Positions 1-8,903 of a DNA stretch of 14,975 nucleotides are shown here, in pieces. The number at the start of each line of letters is the position of its first letter. Positions within the stretch are counted from its first letter, which is position 1. Source of the DNA: SZUA-254 sp964596065. Its GTDB lineage: Bacteria > Bacteroidota > Ignavibacteria > UBA10030 > SZUA-254. Location: assembly GCA_964596065.1 (NCBI GenBank), contig CAZQSM010000054.1, positions 1 through 14,975 of the forward strand, in the 5' to 3' direction. The notes beneath the pieces were generated by a model, which ran no database searches, was not told the DNA's origin, and was given only the letters and a program-made list of their open reading frames with translations. The position numbers and the translations under genes are program-made.

Positions 1-2
1 GT

Positions 3-2090
3 ATCGCGTTGATCGTCCTGACGCTCTTGAGCGCCGCTCCGCTCCGGGGGCAGGAGAAATACTGGGTCTACTTCCGCGACAAGGGTCCCGCGGCGCCGAC
101 GCCCGGGCTGCCACCCCCCGGAAGGATCCTCGACTCCCCGGTCCCCGATCCCGCCGTCCCCGACGTCGGCCAGCGCGCCCTCAGGCGGCGGATGAAGATG
201 CTCCGCGCCGCGCCCCTCCTCCAGCGCGAAGACCTACCCGTCAATCCCCGGTATGTCGAAGCCCTCGTTCCATTCGGGGCCGTCGTCGCCGCGACTTCGC
301 GCTGGATGAACGCGGTTTCGGCGGTGATTCCAGGGGAGGCGCTGACGCAGGTCGCGTCGCTGCCGTTCGTGGACCGCGTCGCGCCGGTGAAAACGTCGCG
401 GAAAGGCGGAACGGAACCGGGCGGGGACAGATCGGCGGCGATCGCCCCGCGCGCTCCCGACGCGGCAGGCGCCCCCGCGCCGCCGCCTGACTACGGTCCC
501 TCCTTCGCGCAGCTCGACGCCGTCCGTGTCCCCGCGCTCCACGCGGCCGGGATCGCGGGACGGAACATCCTGATCGGACTGCTCGACAGCGGTTACCGGT
601 GGCGGGAACACCGGTCGCTCGCCGGGATGCTGGTGCTGAAGGAGTATGACTTCGTCTCCGGCGACCAGAACACCGCGGACGGCCCCGGGGATCCTCCCGG
701 CCAGGATTCCCACGGGACCCTCGTGCTCTCCGTCCTGGGCGGGTACGCTCCGGGACGGCTGATCGGGCCGGCGTTCTCCTCCGGATATCTCCTCGCGAAG
801 ACCGAATCCGTCCCCACCGAAACGCAGGCCGAGGAGGATTACTGGGCCGCCGGCATCGAGTGGCTCGAAGCGAACGGCGCGGACGTGATCAACTCCTCCG
901 TCGGCTACAACAGCTGGGACGACGGGTCGGGTTACAGCTGGGGGAACGGGGATTTCGACGGCGGGACGTCGGTGGTGGCGAAAGCCGCGGCGCGCGCGGC
1001 GAGGCTCGGGGTCGTGCTCTGCGTGGCGATGGGCAACGAAGGGAACGGCGACGGCATCACCGGGACGATGCTCACGCCGGCCGACGTCGACACGGCTGTC
1101 TCGGTCGGGGCCGCCTCCTTCGACGGGCTCCTCTCCACGGCGAGTTCGACGGGCCCGACGAGCGACGGCCGGGTGAAACCGGACATCGCGGCGCCCGGCG
1201 TCGGAGTCTACGCGGCCTCCACCGGCGGCTACGACGCCTATTCGTACCAGAGCGGGACCTCGCTCGCGAGTCCGCTCGCGGCGGGCGCGGCGGCGCTCCT
1301 TCTTTCGGCCCGCCCCGAAATGACGCCGGTGCAGGTACGCGACGCCATCAGGGCGTCCGCCGACACCGCCCGGATCCAGGCCGCCGGACCGTTCCCGAAC
1401 AACTTCACCGGATGGGGTTACCTCGACGCCTTTTCGGCCGTTGCCCGCGCCGGCCCGGTCTTCTCGAACAGGCCGGAGGTCGCGCAGCGCGCCTACGGTG
1501 CGGTCATATCGACCGCGGTCCTCTCCGCCGCGGGGCTCGACCCCGACAGCGTCATCCTCCGTTACTGGGGCGAGGAAAATCCGGGCGCCCTCTCCGGCGA
1601 GCTCCGGATGAGCCTCGACTCGGCGTTCCTCTTCCCCGGTTCGGGCCGGTACAGCGCGACGATTCCGCCGCAACCGGTCGGTGCGCGGGTGGCGTTCGTC
1701 ATCGGGGCGGTCGACGCCGCGGGCCGGTCGTACGCGAGTCCGTCGCCCTGGTTCCACGACCGCTGGATATTGCCCTACGGGGCAGGCGAGGTCGAAGAGC
1801 CCGCGCCGATCCCGACGGCGTTGCGGCTCCTGCAGAATTATCCGAACCCGTTCAACGCGGTCACGAACATCGTCTTCGACCTGCCGGCCGCCGGGAGGGT
1901 GACCGTTTCCGTCTATAACATTCTGGGGGAGCTGGTGGCAGCGCCGTTCGCAGGCTTCCTGGACGCGGGGGCGTATGACTCGCGGGCACCGGTGGCGTTC
2001 CAGGCCGGGACGCTCCCGAGCGGCGTCTATCTCTGCCGCATCGCCTCCCCGTCCGGGTCGATGACCGGAAAAATGATGTTATTGAGGTGA
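3..2090 (+). CDS. Secreted S8 (subtilisin-like) serine protease with T9SS C-terminal sorting domain, 5' partial
   Basis: This is an exported serine endopeptidase. The reading frame is open to the window edge. The first in-frame start candidate is TTG at 9, but it gives a signal peptide with no basic N-region, so the true start is probably upstream. Numbering from that TTG, a hydrophobic stretch (IVLTLLSAAPLRG) precedes mature EKYW. Residues about 80-128 resemble an I9-type propeptide. The S8 catalytic domain follows: Asp193 in LLDSG, His235 in DSHGT, oxyanion Asn343 in MGNEGN and nucleophile Ser418 in SGTSLASP. The triad is complete. After a beta-rich linker, residues about 603-693 form a type A T9SS sorting domain, with NYPNPFN at 610-616, VYNILGELV, and a final GKMMLLR. 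In T9SS organisms this tail directs export across the outer membrane and is usually removed. The substrate is unknown. The next gene starts 10 nt downstream on the same strand. Confidence 0.93.
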   Translation: MALIVLTLLSAAPLRGQEKYWVYFRDKGPAAPTPGLPPPGRILDSPVPDPAVPDVGQRALRRRMKMLRAAPLLQREDLPVNPRYVEALVPFGAVVAATSRWMNAVSAVIPGEALTQVASLPFVDRVAPVKTSRKGGTEPGGDRSAAIAPRAPDAAGAPAPPPDYGPSFAQLDAVRVPALHAAGIAGRNILIGLLDSGYRWREHRSLAGMLVLKEYDFVSGDQNTADGPGDPPGQDSHGTLVLSVLGGYAPGRLIGPAFSSGYLLAKTESVPTETQAEEDYWAAGIEWLEANGADVINSSVGYNSWDDGSGYSWGNGDFDGGTSVVAKAAARAARLGVVLCVAMGNEGNGDGITGTMLTPADVDTAVSVGAASFDGLLSTASSTGPTSDGRVKPDIAAPGVGVYAASTGGYDAYSYQSGTSLASPLAAGAAALLLSARPEMTPVQVRDAIRASADTARIQAAGPFPNNFTGWGYLDAFSAVARAGPVFSNRPEVAQRAYGAVISTAVLSAAGLDPDSVILRYWGEENPGALSGELRMSLDSAFLFPGSGRYSATIPPQPVGARVAFVIGAVDAAGRSYASPSPWFHDRWILPYGAGEVEEPAPIPTALRLLQNYPNPFNAVTNIVFDLPAAGRVTVSVYNILGELVAAPFAGFLDAGAYDSRAPVAFQAGTLPSGVYLCRIASPSGSMTGKMMLLR

Positions 2091-2100
2091 TGGGACCCGA

Positions 2101-4269
2101 ATGTTGATCGCCGACGTACACGTGTCGCTCCTCGGCGGACTCGCCGCGGCGGTGGTCTTCGCCGTCGTCGCCGTCCTGGCCGCGTGGCTGAGTTACCGCC
2201 GGACGATTCCGCCGCTCCCGACCGGGCGCAGGGCGCTGCTCACCGCGCTCCGCAGCGTGATGATGGGTGTCCTCGCGCTGCTGCTCGCCGAACCGGTCAT
2301 CCAGTTCGTCGACACGCGCACCGACGCGCCGGTGGTGGCGGTACTCCTCGACAACACGCAGAGCGTCACGGTCGCGGGGAAGGACTCCGGGGACGGGATC
2401 AGGGCGTTCCTCGCCGCGGCCCCCGCCTCCGGTCCGGGCGGGGCGGCCGTCCGTTATTTCCCCTTCACCGGGAGGATCACGGGATCGTTCGACTCCCCTC
2501 CGGACGACCTCCGGTTCGACGGCCAGTCCACGAACATTTCCGCGGCCCTCGACGAAATCCGAAAACGCGCGCGGCAGGAGAACATCCGGGCCGTGGTCCT
2601 CGCCTCGGACGGGAACTACAACGAGGGTCGCAACCCGCTCAACGAACTCGATCTCCTCTCCCTCCCGGTCTTCACCGCCGGCGCCGGCGACACGGTTCGG
2701 CGGAAGGACCTCCTCATCGACAGGGTCTTCACCAACGCGATCGCCTACGAGGGGTCGACCGTTCCGGTGGAGGCGTACCTCCGCGGCTTCGGCATCGGCA
2801 GCCAGCGGGTGGAGGTCGCCGTCCGGGAGGGGAACCGGACGGTCGCGAGCGTCCCCGTGCAACTCGGCGGGGGAACAACGGAGTACCCGGTCCGGTTTTC
2901 GATCCCGGCGGGGGCGGAGGGGGTCCATAAATACGTCGTATCGGTCGGGGTCCTGCCCGGTGAGCTGACGCCGGCCAACAACTCGCAAACGTTCTTCCTG
3001 CGCGTGCTCAAGAGTAAAATCCGCGTGGTCCTCTTCGCGGGCGCCCCCTTCCCCGACGCCAGCGGGCTCAAACAGGCGATCGCAGAAGACCCGCAGATGG
3101 ATGTCCGGTGGTTCGTCCAGAAATCCCCCGACACGTTCATCGGCGCGGCCCCGACGCAGGCGGTCATCGACAGCGCCGACTGCGTCGCGTTCGTGGGCTT
3201 TCCCTCCGCGCTGACGTCGGGTCGGACGATCGAGATGCTCGTCTCCTCGATGAAACGCGCGAAGAAACCGCTCCTGTACGTGCACGGGACCTCGGTGGAC
3301 AACGCCCGGCTCCGTTCGTTCGACGAATTTCTCCCCTTCACGATCTCCGGCGCGAACCCGGCGGAGGAACTGGTCTTCGCCGCGGTCCCGGACCGGATGC
3401 GGTCCCATCCGCTCGTCTCCGGCGGGGAGGGGGGGGAGCATTCGGCGGCGTCGTGGGAGCGGCTCCCGCCGGTGTTCAAGATGCGCACGGTGTTCCAGGC
3501 CCGCCCGGGGTCGGAGGTGATCGCCTACGCACGGATCAATACCGTCACGCTCACCGAGCCCCTCGTCCTCACGAGGAGCCTGCGCGGGCTGAAGTCGTTC
3601 GCCGTCACCGGCCACGGGATCTACCGGTGGCGGCTGATGTCGCAGGGCTCGCCGGCCACGGAACGGTTCCTCACCTCCCTCGTCTCGAACGCCGTCCGGT
3701 GGCTCACCACCCGGGAGAATGAAAAACCGGTGAGGGTCGAACCGGTCAGGGAGATCTTCACGTCCGCCGACGGCGTCGGGTTCAGGGCCGAGGTGTACGA
3801 CGACCAGCTCAGGCCGGTGGACAACGCGGACGTGACCGTCAGGTACGACGCGGGATCGGGGGCGCACACGACGGCCCTCGAGCCGATCGGGAACGGGCGG
3901 TACCAGGGGGCCGACGGCCCGCTCCCAGCCGGGGACTACGAGTGGAGGGCGTCGGCGAAGCGGGGGGACCTCCTGCTCGGAACCGACGCGGGGAAATTCT
4001 CTGTCGGGCCCGTGAACGTGGAGTTCCTCTCGACCACGATGAACCGGCAGCTGCTCGAGCAGATCGCCGGGCAGTCGGGCGGAGGATATTACTCCGTCGC
4101 CGACGCAGAGCGGCTCTGGAGTGAGCTCGCCGGAAAGGCCGACCTGGCCCCGAGGCAGGAGGCCACCCGGAAGGAGATTGAGCTGTGGAATCTCGCCTGG
4201 CTGGGGGCCGCGCTCGTCCTGATGCTCGCCGTGGAGTGGTTCCTGCGGAAGCGGTGGGCGCTCCTCTGA
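2101..4269 (+). CDS. Membrane-anchored VWA-domain protein with GATase-like segment
   Basis: This 722-aa protein probably faces the periplasm. Two hydrophobic helices lie at the N-terminus (about residues 9-35 and 45-70, separated by basic residues), and one lies at the C-terminus (about 695-716, followed by RKRW). Between them is a von Willebrand A domain with a recognisable MIDAS metal site: Asp84-x-Thr-x-Ser88 (DNTQS), Thr144 and Asp170 (SDGN). Beta-rich, CARDB/Ig-like sequence follows. Residues about 303-415 (from KIRVVLFAGAPFPD) resemble the class I glutamine-amidotransferase-like fold found in related bacterial VWA membrane proteins, but I see no catalytic Cys nucleophile motif. A further beta-rich region precedes the last helix. 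The ATG is supported by GAGGTGA at 2084-2090, which lies inside the last codons and stop of the subtilase gene, so the two genes are probably co-transcribed. The family is BatA/BatB-like in layout. Its molecular role is unknown; metal-dependent protein binding at the inner membrane is an inference. Confidence 0.85.
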   Translation: MLIADVHVSLLGGLAAAVVFAVVAVLAAWLSYRRTIPPLPTGRRALLTALRSVMMGVLALLLAEPVIQFVDTRTDAPVVAVLLDNTQSVTVAGKDSGDGIRAFLAAAPASGPGGAAVRYFPFTGRITGSFDSPPDDLRFDGQSTNISAALDEIRKRARQENIRAVVLASDGNYNEGRNPLNELDLLSLPVFTAGAGDTVRRKDLLIDRVFTNAIAYEGSTVPVEAYLRGFGIGSQRVEVAVREGNRTVASVPVQLGGGTTEYPVRFSIPAGAEGVHKYVVSVGVLPGELTPANNSQTFFLRVLKSKIRVVLFAGAPFPDASGLKQAIAEDPQMDVRWFVQKSPDTFIGAAPTQAVIDSADCVAFVGFPSALTSGRTIEMLVSSMKRAKKPLLYVHGTSVDNARLRSFDEFLPFTISGANPAEELVFAAVPDRMRSHPLVSGGEGGEHSAASWERLPPVFKMRTVFQARPGSEVIAYARINTVTLTEPLVLTRSLRGLKSFAVTGHGIYRWRLMSQGSPATERFLTSLVSNAVRWLTTRENEKPVRVEPVREIFTSADGVGFRAEVYDDQLRPVDNADVTVRYDAGSGAHTTALEPIGNGRYQGADGPLPAGDYEWRASAKRGDLLLGTDAGKFSVGPVNVEFLSTTMNRQLLEQIAGQSGGGYYSVADAERLWSELAGKADLAPRQEATRKEIELWNLAWLGAALVLMLAVEWFLRKRWALL

Positions 4270-4273
4270 ACGG

Positions 4274-4302
4274 TTGCTTTTCCCTACCCAAACTCTTATT
4301 AT
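4274..4302 (+). promoter_or_regulatory. Putative promoter of the amidohydrolase operon
   Basis: TTGCTT at 4274-4279 and TATTAT at 4297-4302 are separated by 17 nt. The -10 matches the consensus at five of six positions; the -35 matches only at TTG. It lies in the 154-nt gap after the VWA gene and would give a leader of about 115 nt before the ATG at 4424. The TTG-N20-TA spacing equals that of the other three promoter candidates here. I see no terminator hairpin between the VWA gene and this site, so readthrough is also possible. Confidence 0.4.
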
Positions 4303-4423
4303 AGCTCTCCGTATACCTCGTCTGTTGACGGCCTCCGTCCCGCGTCCGGCGCAGTCGACCCGATTAAGCTCACCAGTTTCCGGCAATAACGTTGCATTCG
4401 TCATTTTTTCAGGAGAAGGAACA

Positions 4424-7400
4424 ATGATCATTCCATCAGCGTCGCAGTGGGTAAAGGGGCTGTGCGCCGCCCTCGCGCTCGCGTTCTGGACGGCCCCCGC
4501 GCCCGCCCCTGCCCAGGTCGCCCCGGCCGTCGGAATCCGGGAGCGCACCCCAGAAGTCCACGCGTTCGTAAACGCCCGAATCGTCGTGTCGCCCGGGAAG
4601 GTGATCGAAAAAGGGAACCTGATCGTCCGCGACGGCCTGATCGAAGCGGTCGGCGCGAACATGAGGGTCCCCGCCGACGCCCGCGTGTGGGACCTCGCGG
4701 GAGCGACGCTCTATCCCGGCCTCATCGAAAGCTACTCGGACGCCGGCCTCCCCAAAGCGTCGTCGGAGCGCGGCGAGGGGGGCGGCGGCAGGGGGGGCGG
4801 AGGCGCCGCCCGTGAAAAACCCTCGCCGGTTCGCGGCGCGAGGTACTGGAACGCCAACGTGAATTCCTCGCTCAGCGCCGGCGACCTGTTCCTCCCCGAC
4901 GCGAAGGAGAACGAGAAGCTGCGGGGGATGGGGTTCACCGCCGCGCACGTCGTCCCCTCCGAAGGCGTGCTGAAGGGCGCGACCGCGGTGGTGATGCTCG
5001 GCGACGGCAAACCCGGCGACCTGATGGTCAGGGAAGGGGTCGCGCAGGCGGGCACGCTCCAGCCGCCGCGCGGCTCGGATGAACCGTATCCGAACTCGCT
5101 GATGGGGTCGATCGCCCTCATCCGCCAGACGCTCCTCGACGCACAGTGGCACAGGGCGGCGCAGCAGGCGGCGAAGCAGTACCCGGCCGCCGCGCCGAAA
5201 CCCGAGTATGTCGCCGACCTGGCCGGCCTCGAGGGGGTCCTCGCCCGGACCCAACCCCTGCTCCTCGAATCGTCCGACGAGCACGACCTCCTGCGTTGTT
5301 CGGAAATCGCGAAGGAGTTCGCGCTGAAGCTCTGGGTGCGCGGCAGCGGCCGCGAGTACCAGCGGCTCGCCGCGGTGAAGGCCGCCGGCGCGCCGGTGAT
5401 CCTCCCGGTCAACTTCCCCGAGACCCCGTCGGTCGGGTCGCCCGAGGACGCGTTGAACGTCGGGCTCTCGGAGCTGCGTTATTGGGATGAAGCCCCGGAA
5501 AACCCGAAACGACTCTCCGACGCCGGCGTCGAATTCGCCTTCACCGCCGCGCTGCTCAAGGACCAGTCGAAATTCATTCCCAACGTGAAGAAGGCCGTGG
5601 CCAGGGGCCTCTCCGCGGACGCGGCGCTCGCCGCGCTCACCACCACCCCGGCGAAACTCCTCGGGGTTTCGGGCGAGATGGGGACGCTCGAACCCGGCAA
5701 ACGCGCCAATTTTCTCGTCACGGACGGCGACCTGTTCGCCGAGAAGACCGTCCTCCGCGAGACCTGGATCGCGGGCAGGCGGTACGCGGTGAAGCCCTCT
5801 CCCGACGTCGATCCCCGCGGGACCTGGGCCGCGTCGCTCGCCGGCGCCCCGGTCGACTCGATCACGATCATCCTCAAGGGCGACGCGGAGAGCCCCAAGG
5901 CGACCGTCACCGTGAAGGGGAAGGATGCGAAAACGGCGTCGGCGTCGTTCTCCAACCTCCTGCTCCAGGCGTCGTTCTCCGGCGACTCGATCGTGTTCGA
6001 CGGCGTCACCCGGATGTCCGGGGTGTGGGCTGGCGGCGTCTTCTCGGGATCGGGCGAACTCGCCGACGGCAGGACCTTTGGCTGGCGCGCGACGCGGAGC
6101 GCGCCGTTTGCCGCGGAAGCCGACACCTCGAAGCCGAAACCTCCCGTGACCGCCTCCTTCCCGCCGGTCTATCCCCCCGGTGAATTCGGGCGGCCGGCCC
6201 TCCCTCCCCAGCCTGACCGGCTGGTCGTGAAGGGCGCGACGATCTGGACTTCGGGCCCCGCGGGCGTCATCGAGGGGGGCGATATGCTGATCGAAAAAGG
6301 AAAGATCGTGAAGGTCGGGAAATCGATCACCGTGCCCTCGGGCGCCGCCGTCATCGACGCGAAGGGAAAACACGTCACCGCGGGCCTGATCGACGCCCAC
6401 TCGCACTCCGCCGCGGCGGGGAGCGTGAACGAAACGGGGCAGGCGATCACCGCCGAAGTCCGGATCGGCGACGTGATCGATCCCGACGACATCGGCATCT
6501 ACCGGGAGCTCGCCGGCGGGCTCACGGCGGCCAACGTCCTCCACGGTTCGGCCAACGCCATCGGCGGGCAGAACCAGGTCATCAAGCTCCGCTGGGGGGC
6601 GACCGCCGCCCAGATGAAGTTCGAGGGGGCGCCGCCGGGGATCAAGTTCGCCCTCGGCGAGAACCCGAAGCAGAGCAACTGGGGGGACAACAACACCACC
6701 CGCTACCCGCAGACCCGTTCCGGCGTGGAGCAGATCATCCGGGACGAGTTCACCGCGGCCCGGGATTACCGGAAGGCGTGGGCCGACTACCGCGCGGGCG
6801 CGACCCGGATCCCGCCCCGGCGCGACCTCCAGGCCGAGGCGCTCGTGGAAATCCTCGAGGGGAAACGGCTCGTGCATTCCCACTCCTACCGCCAGGACGA
6901 AATCCTGATGCTGATGCGGGTGGCGGAGGATTTCGGTTTCCGGATCGCCACCTTCCAGCACATCCTCGAAGGCTACAAGGTTGCCGACGTCATGGCGAAG
7001 CACGGGGCGGGCGGATCGAGCTTCAGCGACTGGTGGGCCTACAAGATGGAGGTCTACGACGCGATCCCGTACAACGGCACGCTGATGCGGAACGCCGGCG
7101 TGCTCGTCTCGTTCAACTCCGACAGCGACGAGCTCGCGCGGAGGATGAACCTCGAGGCGGCCAAGGCGGTCAGGTACGGCGGCACGCCGCCGGAGGAGGC
7201 GCTCAAGTTCGTCACGATCAACCCGGCGAAACAGCTCCGGATCGACAAGCGGGTCGGCTCGCTCGAAGCGGGCAAGGACGCCGATTTCGCGATCTGGAGC
7301 GGCAGTCCCCTCTCGACGCTGAGCATCTGCGAACAGACCTGGATCGACGGCCGGCGCTACTTCGACCGGGCGGAGGACCGGGCGATGAACGACGAGGTCG

Positions 7401-7561
7401 CGCGTGAACGGGCGGTCCTGGTCCAGAAGGCGCTCGAATCGCCGAAGGGCGGTTCGGACGAGAAGAAAGGCGGCCGCGGCCCGCGCCTCGACGACGACGG
7501 CGGGCCCTATGACGATCACTATTCCTGCCGCGACGAATTCAACCGCGGGGAGGGACGATAA
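4424..7561 (+). CDS. Exported fused amidohydrolase: inactive N-terminal module plus intact C-terminal amidohydrolase domain
   Basis: This 1045-aa protein belongs to the imidazolonepropionase-like branch of the amidohydrolase superfamily. The ATG at 4424 is chosen because AGGAGAAGG (4411-4419) precedes it and a signal peptide follows (hydrophobic AALALAFWTAPAPAPAQ). Module 1 (about residues 38-457) has the beta-sandwich ends VRDGLIEAVG and LEPGKRANFLVTDGD. The metal motif site reads ESYSD instead of DAHSH, and no late Asp is evident. A glycine-rich insert lies at about 113-128. Residues about 463-560 form a beta-rich spacer starting GTWAASL. Module 2 (about 600-985) keeps His659 and His661 (DAHSHS), His818 and His820, His846 (FQHILEG) and Asp900 or Asp902 (NSDSDE), so it is probably a metal-dependent hydrolase. 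The last 50-odd residues are charged and low in complexity. The substrate cannot be told from sequence; related proteins act on cyclic amides or dipeptides. The next gene begins 1 nt after this stop. Confidence 0.88.
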   Translation: MIIPSASQWVKGLCAALALAFWTAPAPAPAQVAPAVGIRERTPEVHAFVNARIVVSPGKVIEKGNLIVRDGLIEAVGANMRVPADARVWDLAGATLYPGLIESYSDAGLPKASSERGEGGGGRGGGGAAREKPSPVRGARYWNANVNSSLSAGDLFLPDAKENEKLRGMGFTAAHVVPSEGVLKGATAVVMLGDGKPGDLMVREGVAQAGTLQPPRGSDEPYPNSLMGSIALIRQTLLDAQWHRAAQQAAKQYPAAAPKPEYVADLAGLEGVLARTQPLLLESSDEHDLLRCSEIAKEFALKLWVRGSGREYQRLAAVKAAGAPVILPVNFPETPSVGSPEDALNVGLSELRYWDEAPENPKRLSDAGVEFAFTAALLKDQSKFIPNVKKAVARGLSADAALAALTTTPAKLLGVSGEMGTLEPGKRANFLVTDGDLFAEKTVLRETWIAGRRYAVKPSPDVDPRGTWAASLAGAPVDSITIILKGDAESPKATVTVKGKDAKTASASFSNLLLQASFSGDSIVFDGVTRMSGVWAGGVFSGSGELADGRTFGWRATRSAPFAAEADTSKPKPPVTASFPPVYPPGEFGRPALPPQPDRLVVKGATIWTSGPAGVIEGGDMLIEKGKIVKVGKSITVPSGAAVIDAKGKHVTAGLIDAHSHSAAAGSVNETGQAITAEVRIGDVIDPDDIGIYRELAGGLTAANVLHGSANAIGGQNQVIKLRWGATAAQMKFEGAPPGIKFALGENPKQSNWGDNNTTRYPQTRSGVEQIIRDEFTAARDYRKAWADYRAGATRIPPRRDLQAEALVEILEGKRLVHSHSYRQDEILMLMRVAEDFGFRIATFQHILEGYKVADVMAKHGAGGSSFSDWWAYKMEVYDAIPYNGTLMRNAGVLVSFNSDSDELARRMNLEAAKAVRYGGTPPEEALKFVTINPAKQLRIDKRVGSLEAGKDADFAIWSGSPLSTLSICEQTWIDGRRYFDRAEDRAMNDEVARERAVLVQKALESPKGGSDEKKGGRGPRLDDDGGPYDDHYSCRDEFNRGEGR

Positions 7562-7562
7562 G

Positions 7563-8903
7563 ATGACCACGACAACGCGAAACATCCTGGCGGCGCTCTG
7601 CGCCGCGATGGTCCTGGTGAACGCCCCGGCGCTCAGGGCCGGCGGGAACGAAATCCCCGGCAAACCACAGGCGCACCCGATCGTTCTGACGGGCGGCACC
7701 ATCCACCCGGTCTCCGGGCCCGCCATCCCCGGCGGAATGATCCTCTTCGAGAAGGGGAAGATCGCGGCGATCGGGACCAACCTGACGCTGCCGCCCAATA
7801 CCGAGAGGATCGACGTCACCGGGAAGCACGTTTATCCGGGACTCATCCTTCCGACGTCGACGACGGGACTGAACGAGATCGGCTCGGTCCGCGCGACAAG
7901 GGACGCGGTCGAAACGGGGTCCGTCAATCCCAACATCCGCGCCGAGGCGGCGGTCAACCCGGAGAGCGAAATCATCCCGGTCACGCGAGCGAACGGCATC
8001 ACCGTGGCGGTGACGATGCCGGGGGGCGGCGTGGTCAGCGGGACCGCCGCGGCCATCGAACTCGACGGATGGACCTGGGAGGAGATGACGCTGAAGGCCC
8101 CCGTCGGCATGGTGGTCAACTGGCCCAGCATGACGACCAACCGGGCGTGGTGGGAACGGCGCACCGAGGAAGAGCAGAAGAAGGAGCGGGAGAAGGCGCT
8201 CGATCAGCTGAAGAACACCTTCCGCGACGCGCGGGCCTACATGGTCGCGAAGGAGGCCGGGTCGTCGGGGAAGGGGCCCCGCCACGAGACCGACCTGCGG
8301 TGGGAGGCGATGATCCCGGTGCTGAAGGGGAACATCCCTGTCCTGCTGAGCGCCTCCGACCTGGCGCAGATCCGGGCGGCGGTCGCCTGGGCGGACCAGG
8401 AGAAGGTCCGGCTCGTCATCGTCGGCGGGTACGACGCCTGGCGCGCGGCGGACCTGCTGAAGGCCCACGACGTGCCGGTGATCGCCGAACCGATCCACAA
8501 CACCCCCTCGCGCCGGTGGGAACCGTACGACGAGGCGTTCACGCTCCCTAAAAAGCTGTTCGACGCCGGGGTGAAATTCTGCATCAGCGGCGGCGGCGGG
8601 TATGAGAACGAGCGGAACCTCCCGTATCAGGCGGCCACGGCGGCGAGCTACGGCCTCCCGGCCGACGAGGCGCTGAAGGCGATCACGCTCTACCCCGCCC
8701 GGATCCTCGGGATCGCCGACCGGGTCGGCTCGCTGGAAACCGGCAAGGACGCGACGCTCATCGTCACCACGGGCGACCCGCTCGAGATCACCAGCAACGT
8801 GGAAATGGAGTTCATCCGGGGGAAGGCCGTACAACTGACGAACCGGCAGACCCGCCTGAACGACAAGTACCGGGAGAAGTACCGGAGGATGGGGATCGAA
8901 TGA
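7563..8903 (+). CDS. Exported amidohydrolase-like protein lacking the HxH metal motif
   Basis: This 446-aa protein starts at ATG 7563, with GGGGAGGG at 7547-7554 in the end of the preceding gene. A signal peptide is visible (RNILAALCAAMVLVNAPALRAGG). The amidohydrolase frame is clear: GGMILFEKGKIAAIG and HVYPGLI at the N-terminal side, RVGSLETGKDATLIVTTGDPL at the C-terminal side, and a TIM-barrel-sized middle. After YPGLI, where DAHSH is expected, it reads LPTSTTGLNEIG, with no His. The late Asp position reads CISGGGGYENE. It therefore probably lacks the usual binuclear metal site. It is either a pseudoenzyme, perhaps a partner of the upstream active domain, or it uses another chemistry. Its middle aligns with module 1 of the upstream gene (for example PVIAEPIHNTPS against PVILPVNFPETPS, and FDAGVKF against SDAGVEF). 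The coding sequence ends in an ATGA overlap with the next gene. Confidence 0.85.
   Translation: MTTTTRNILAALCAAMVLVNAPALRAGGNEIPGKPQAHPIVLTGGTIHPVSGPAIPGGMILFEKGKIAAIGTNLTLPPNTERIDVTGKHVYPGLILPTSTTGLNEIGSVRATRDAVETGSVNPNIRAEAAVNPESEIIPVTRANGITVAVTMPGGGVVSGTAAAIELDGWTWEEMTLKAPVGMVVNWPSMTTNRAWWERRTEEEQKKEREKALDQLKNTFRDARAYMVAKEAGSSGKGPRHETDLRWEAMIPVLKGNIPVLLSASDLAQIRAAVAWADQEKVRLVIVGGYDAWRAADLLKAHDVPVIAEPIHNTPSRRWEPYDEAFTLPKKLFDAGVKFCISGGGGYENERNLPYQAATAASYGLPADEALKAITLYPARILGIADRVGSLETGKDATLIVTTGDPLEITSNVEMEFIRGKAVQLTNRQTRLNDKYREKYRRMGIE

Noticed and set aside
234..1757. Minus-strand 507-codon open frame opposite the subtilase
   Set aside because: The plus strand has a complete catalytic triad and a T9SS tail; the antisense frame is Arg-rich and has no family features.
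4325..4330. TTGACG as a -35 element
   Set aside because: No TA-containing -10 lies 15-19 nt downstream.
4274..4423. Upstream TTG start extending the fused amidohydrolase by 50 codons
   Set aside because: It overlaps the promoter candidate, would bury the signal peptide internally, and lacks a ribosome site; ATG 4424 has AGGAGAAGG.
1861..4662. Minus-strand 933-codon open frame opposite the subtilase end and VWA gene
   Set aside because: It is Arg/Gly/Pro/Asp-rich translation antisense to two well-supported genes, spans two gene boundaries and shows no domain. It is a by-product of high GC content.
4780..4810. G-rich stretch as a tandem DNA repeat
   Set aside because: It encodes a glycine-rich insert in the fused amidohydrolase and has no regular repeat unit.
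7404..7562. Upstream start extending the 446-aa amidohydrolase-like protein by 53 codons into the previous gene
   Set aside because: ATG 7563 follows a strong GGGGAGGG and begins a normal signal peptide; the extension is Arg-rich shadow sequence.
4436..7819. Minus-strand 1127-codon open frame opposite the amidohydrolases
   Set aside because: Antisense shadow of convincing genes with biased composition and no motifs.
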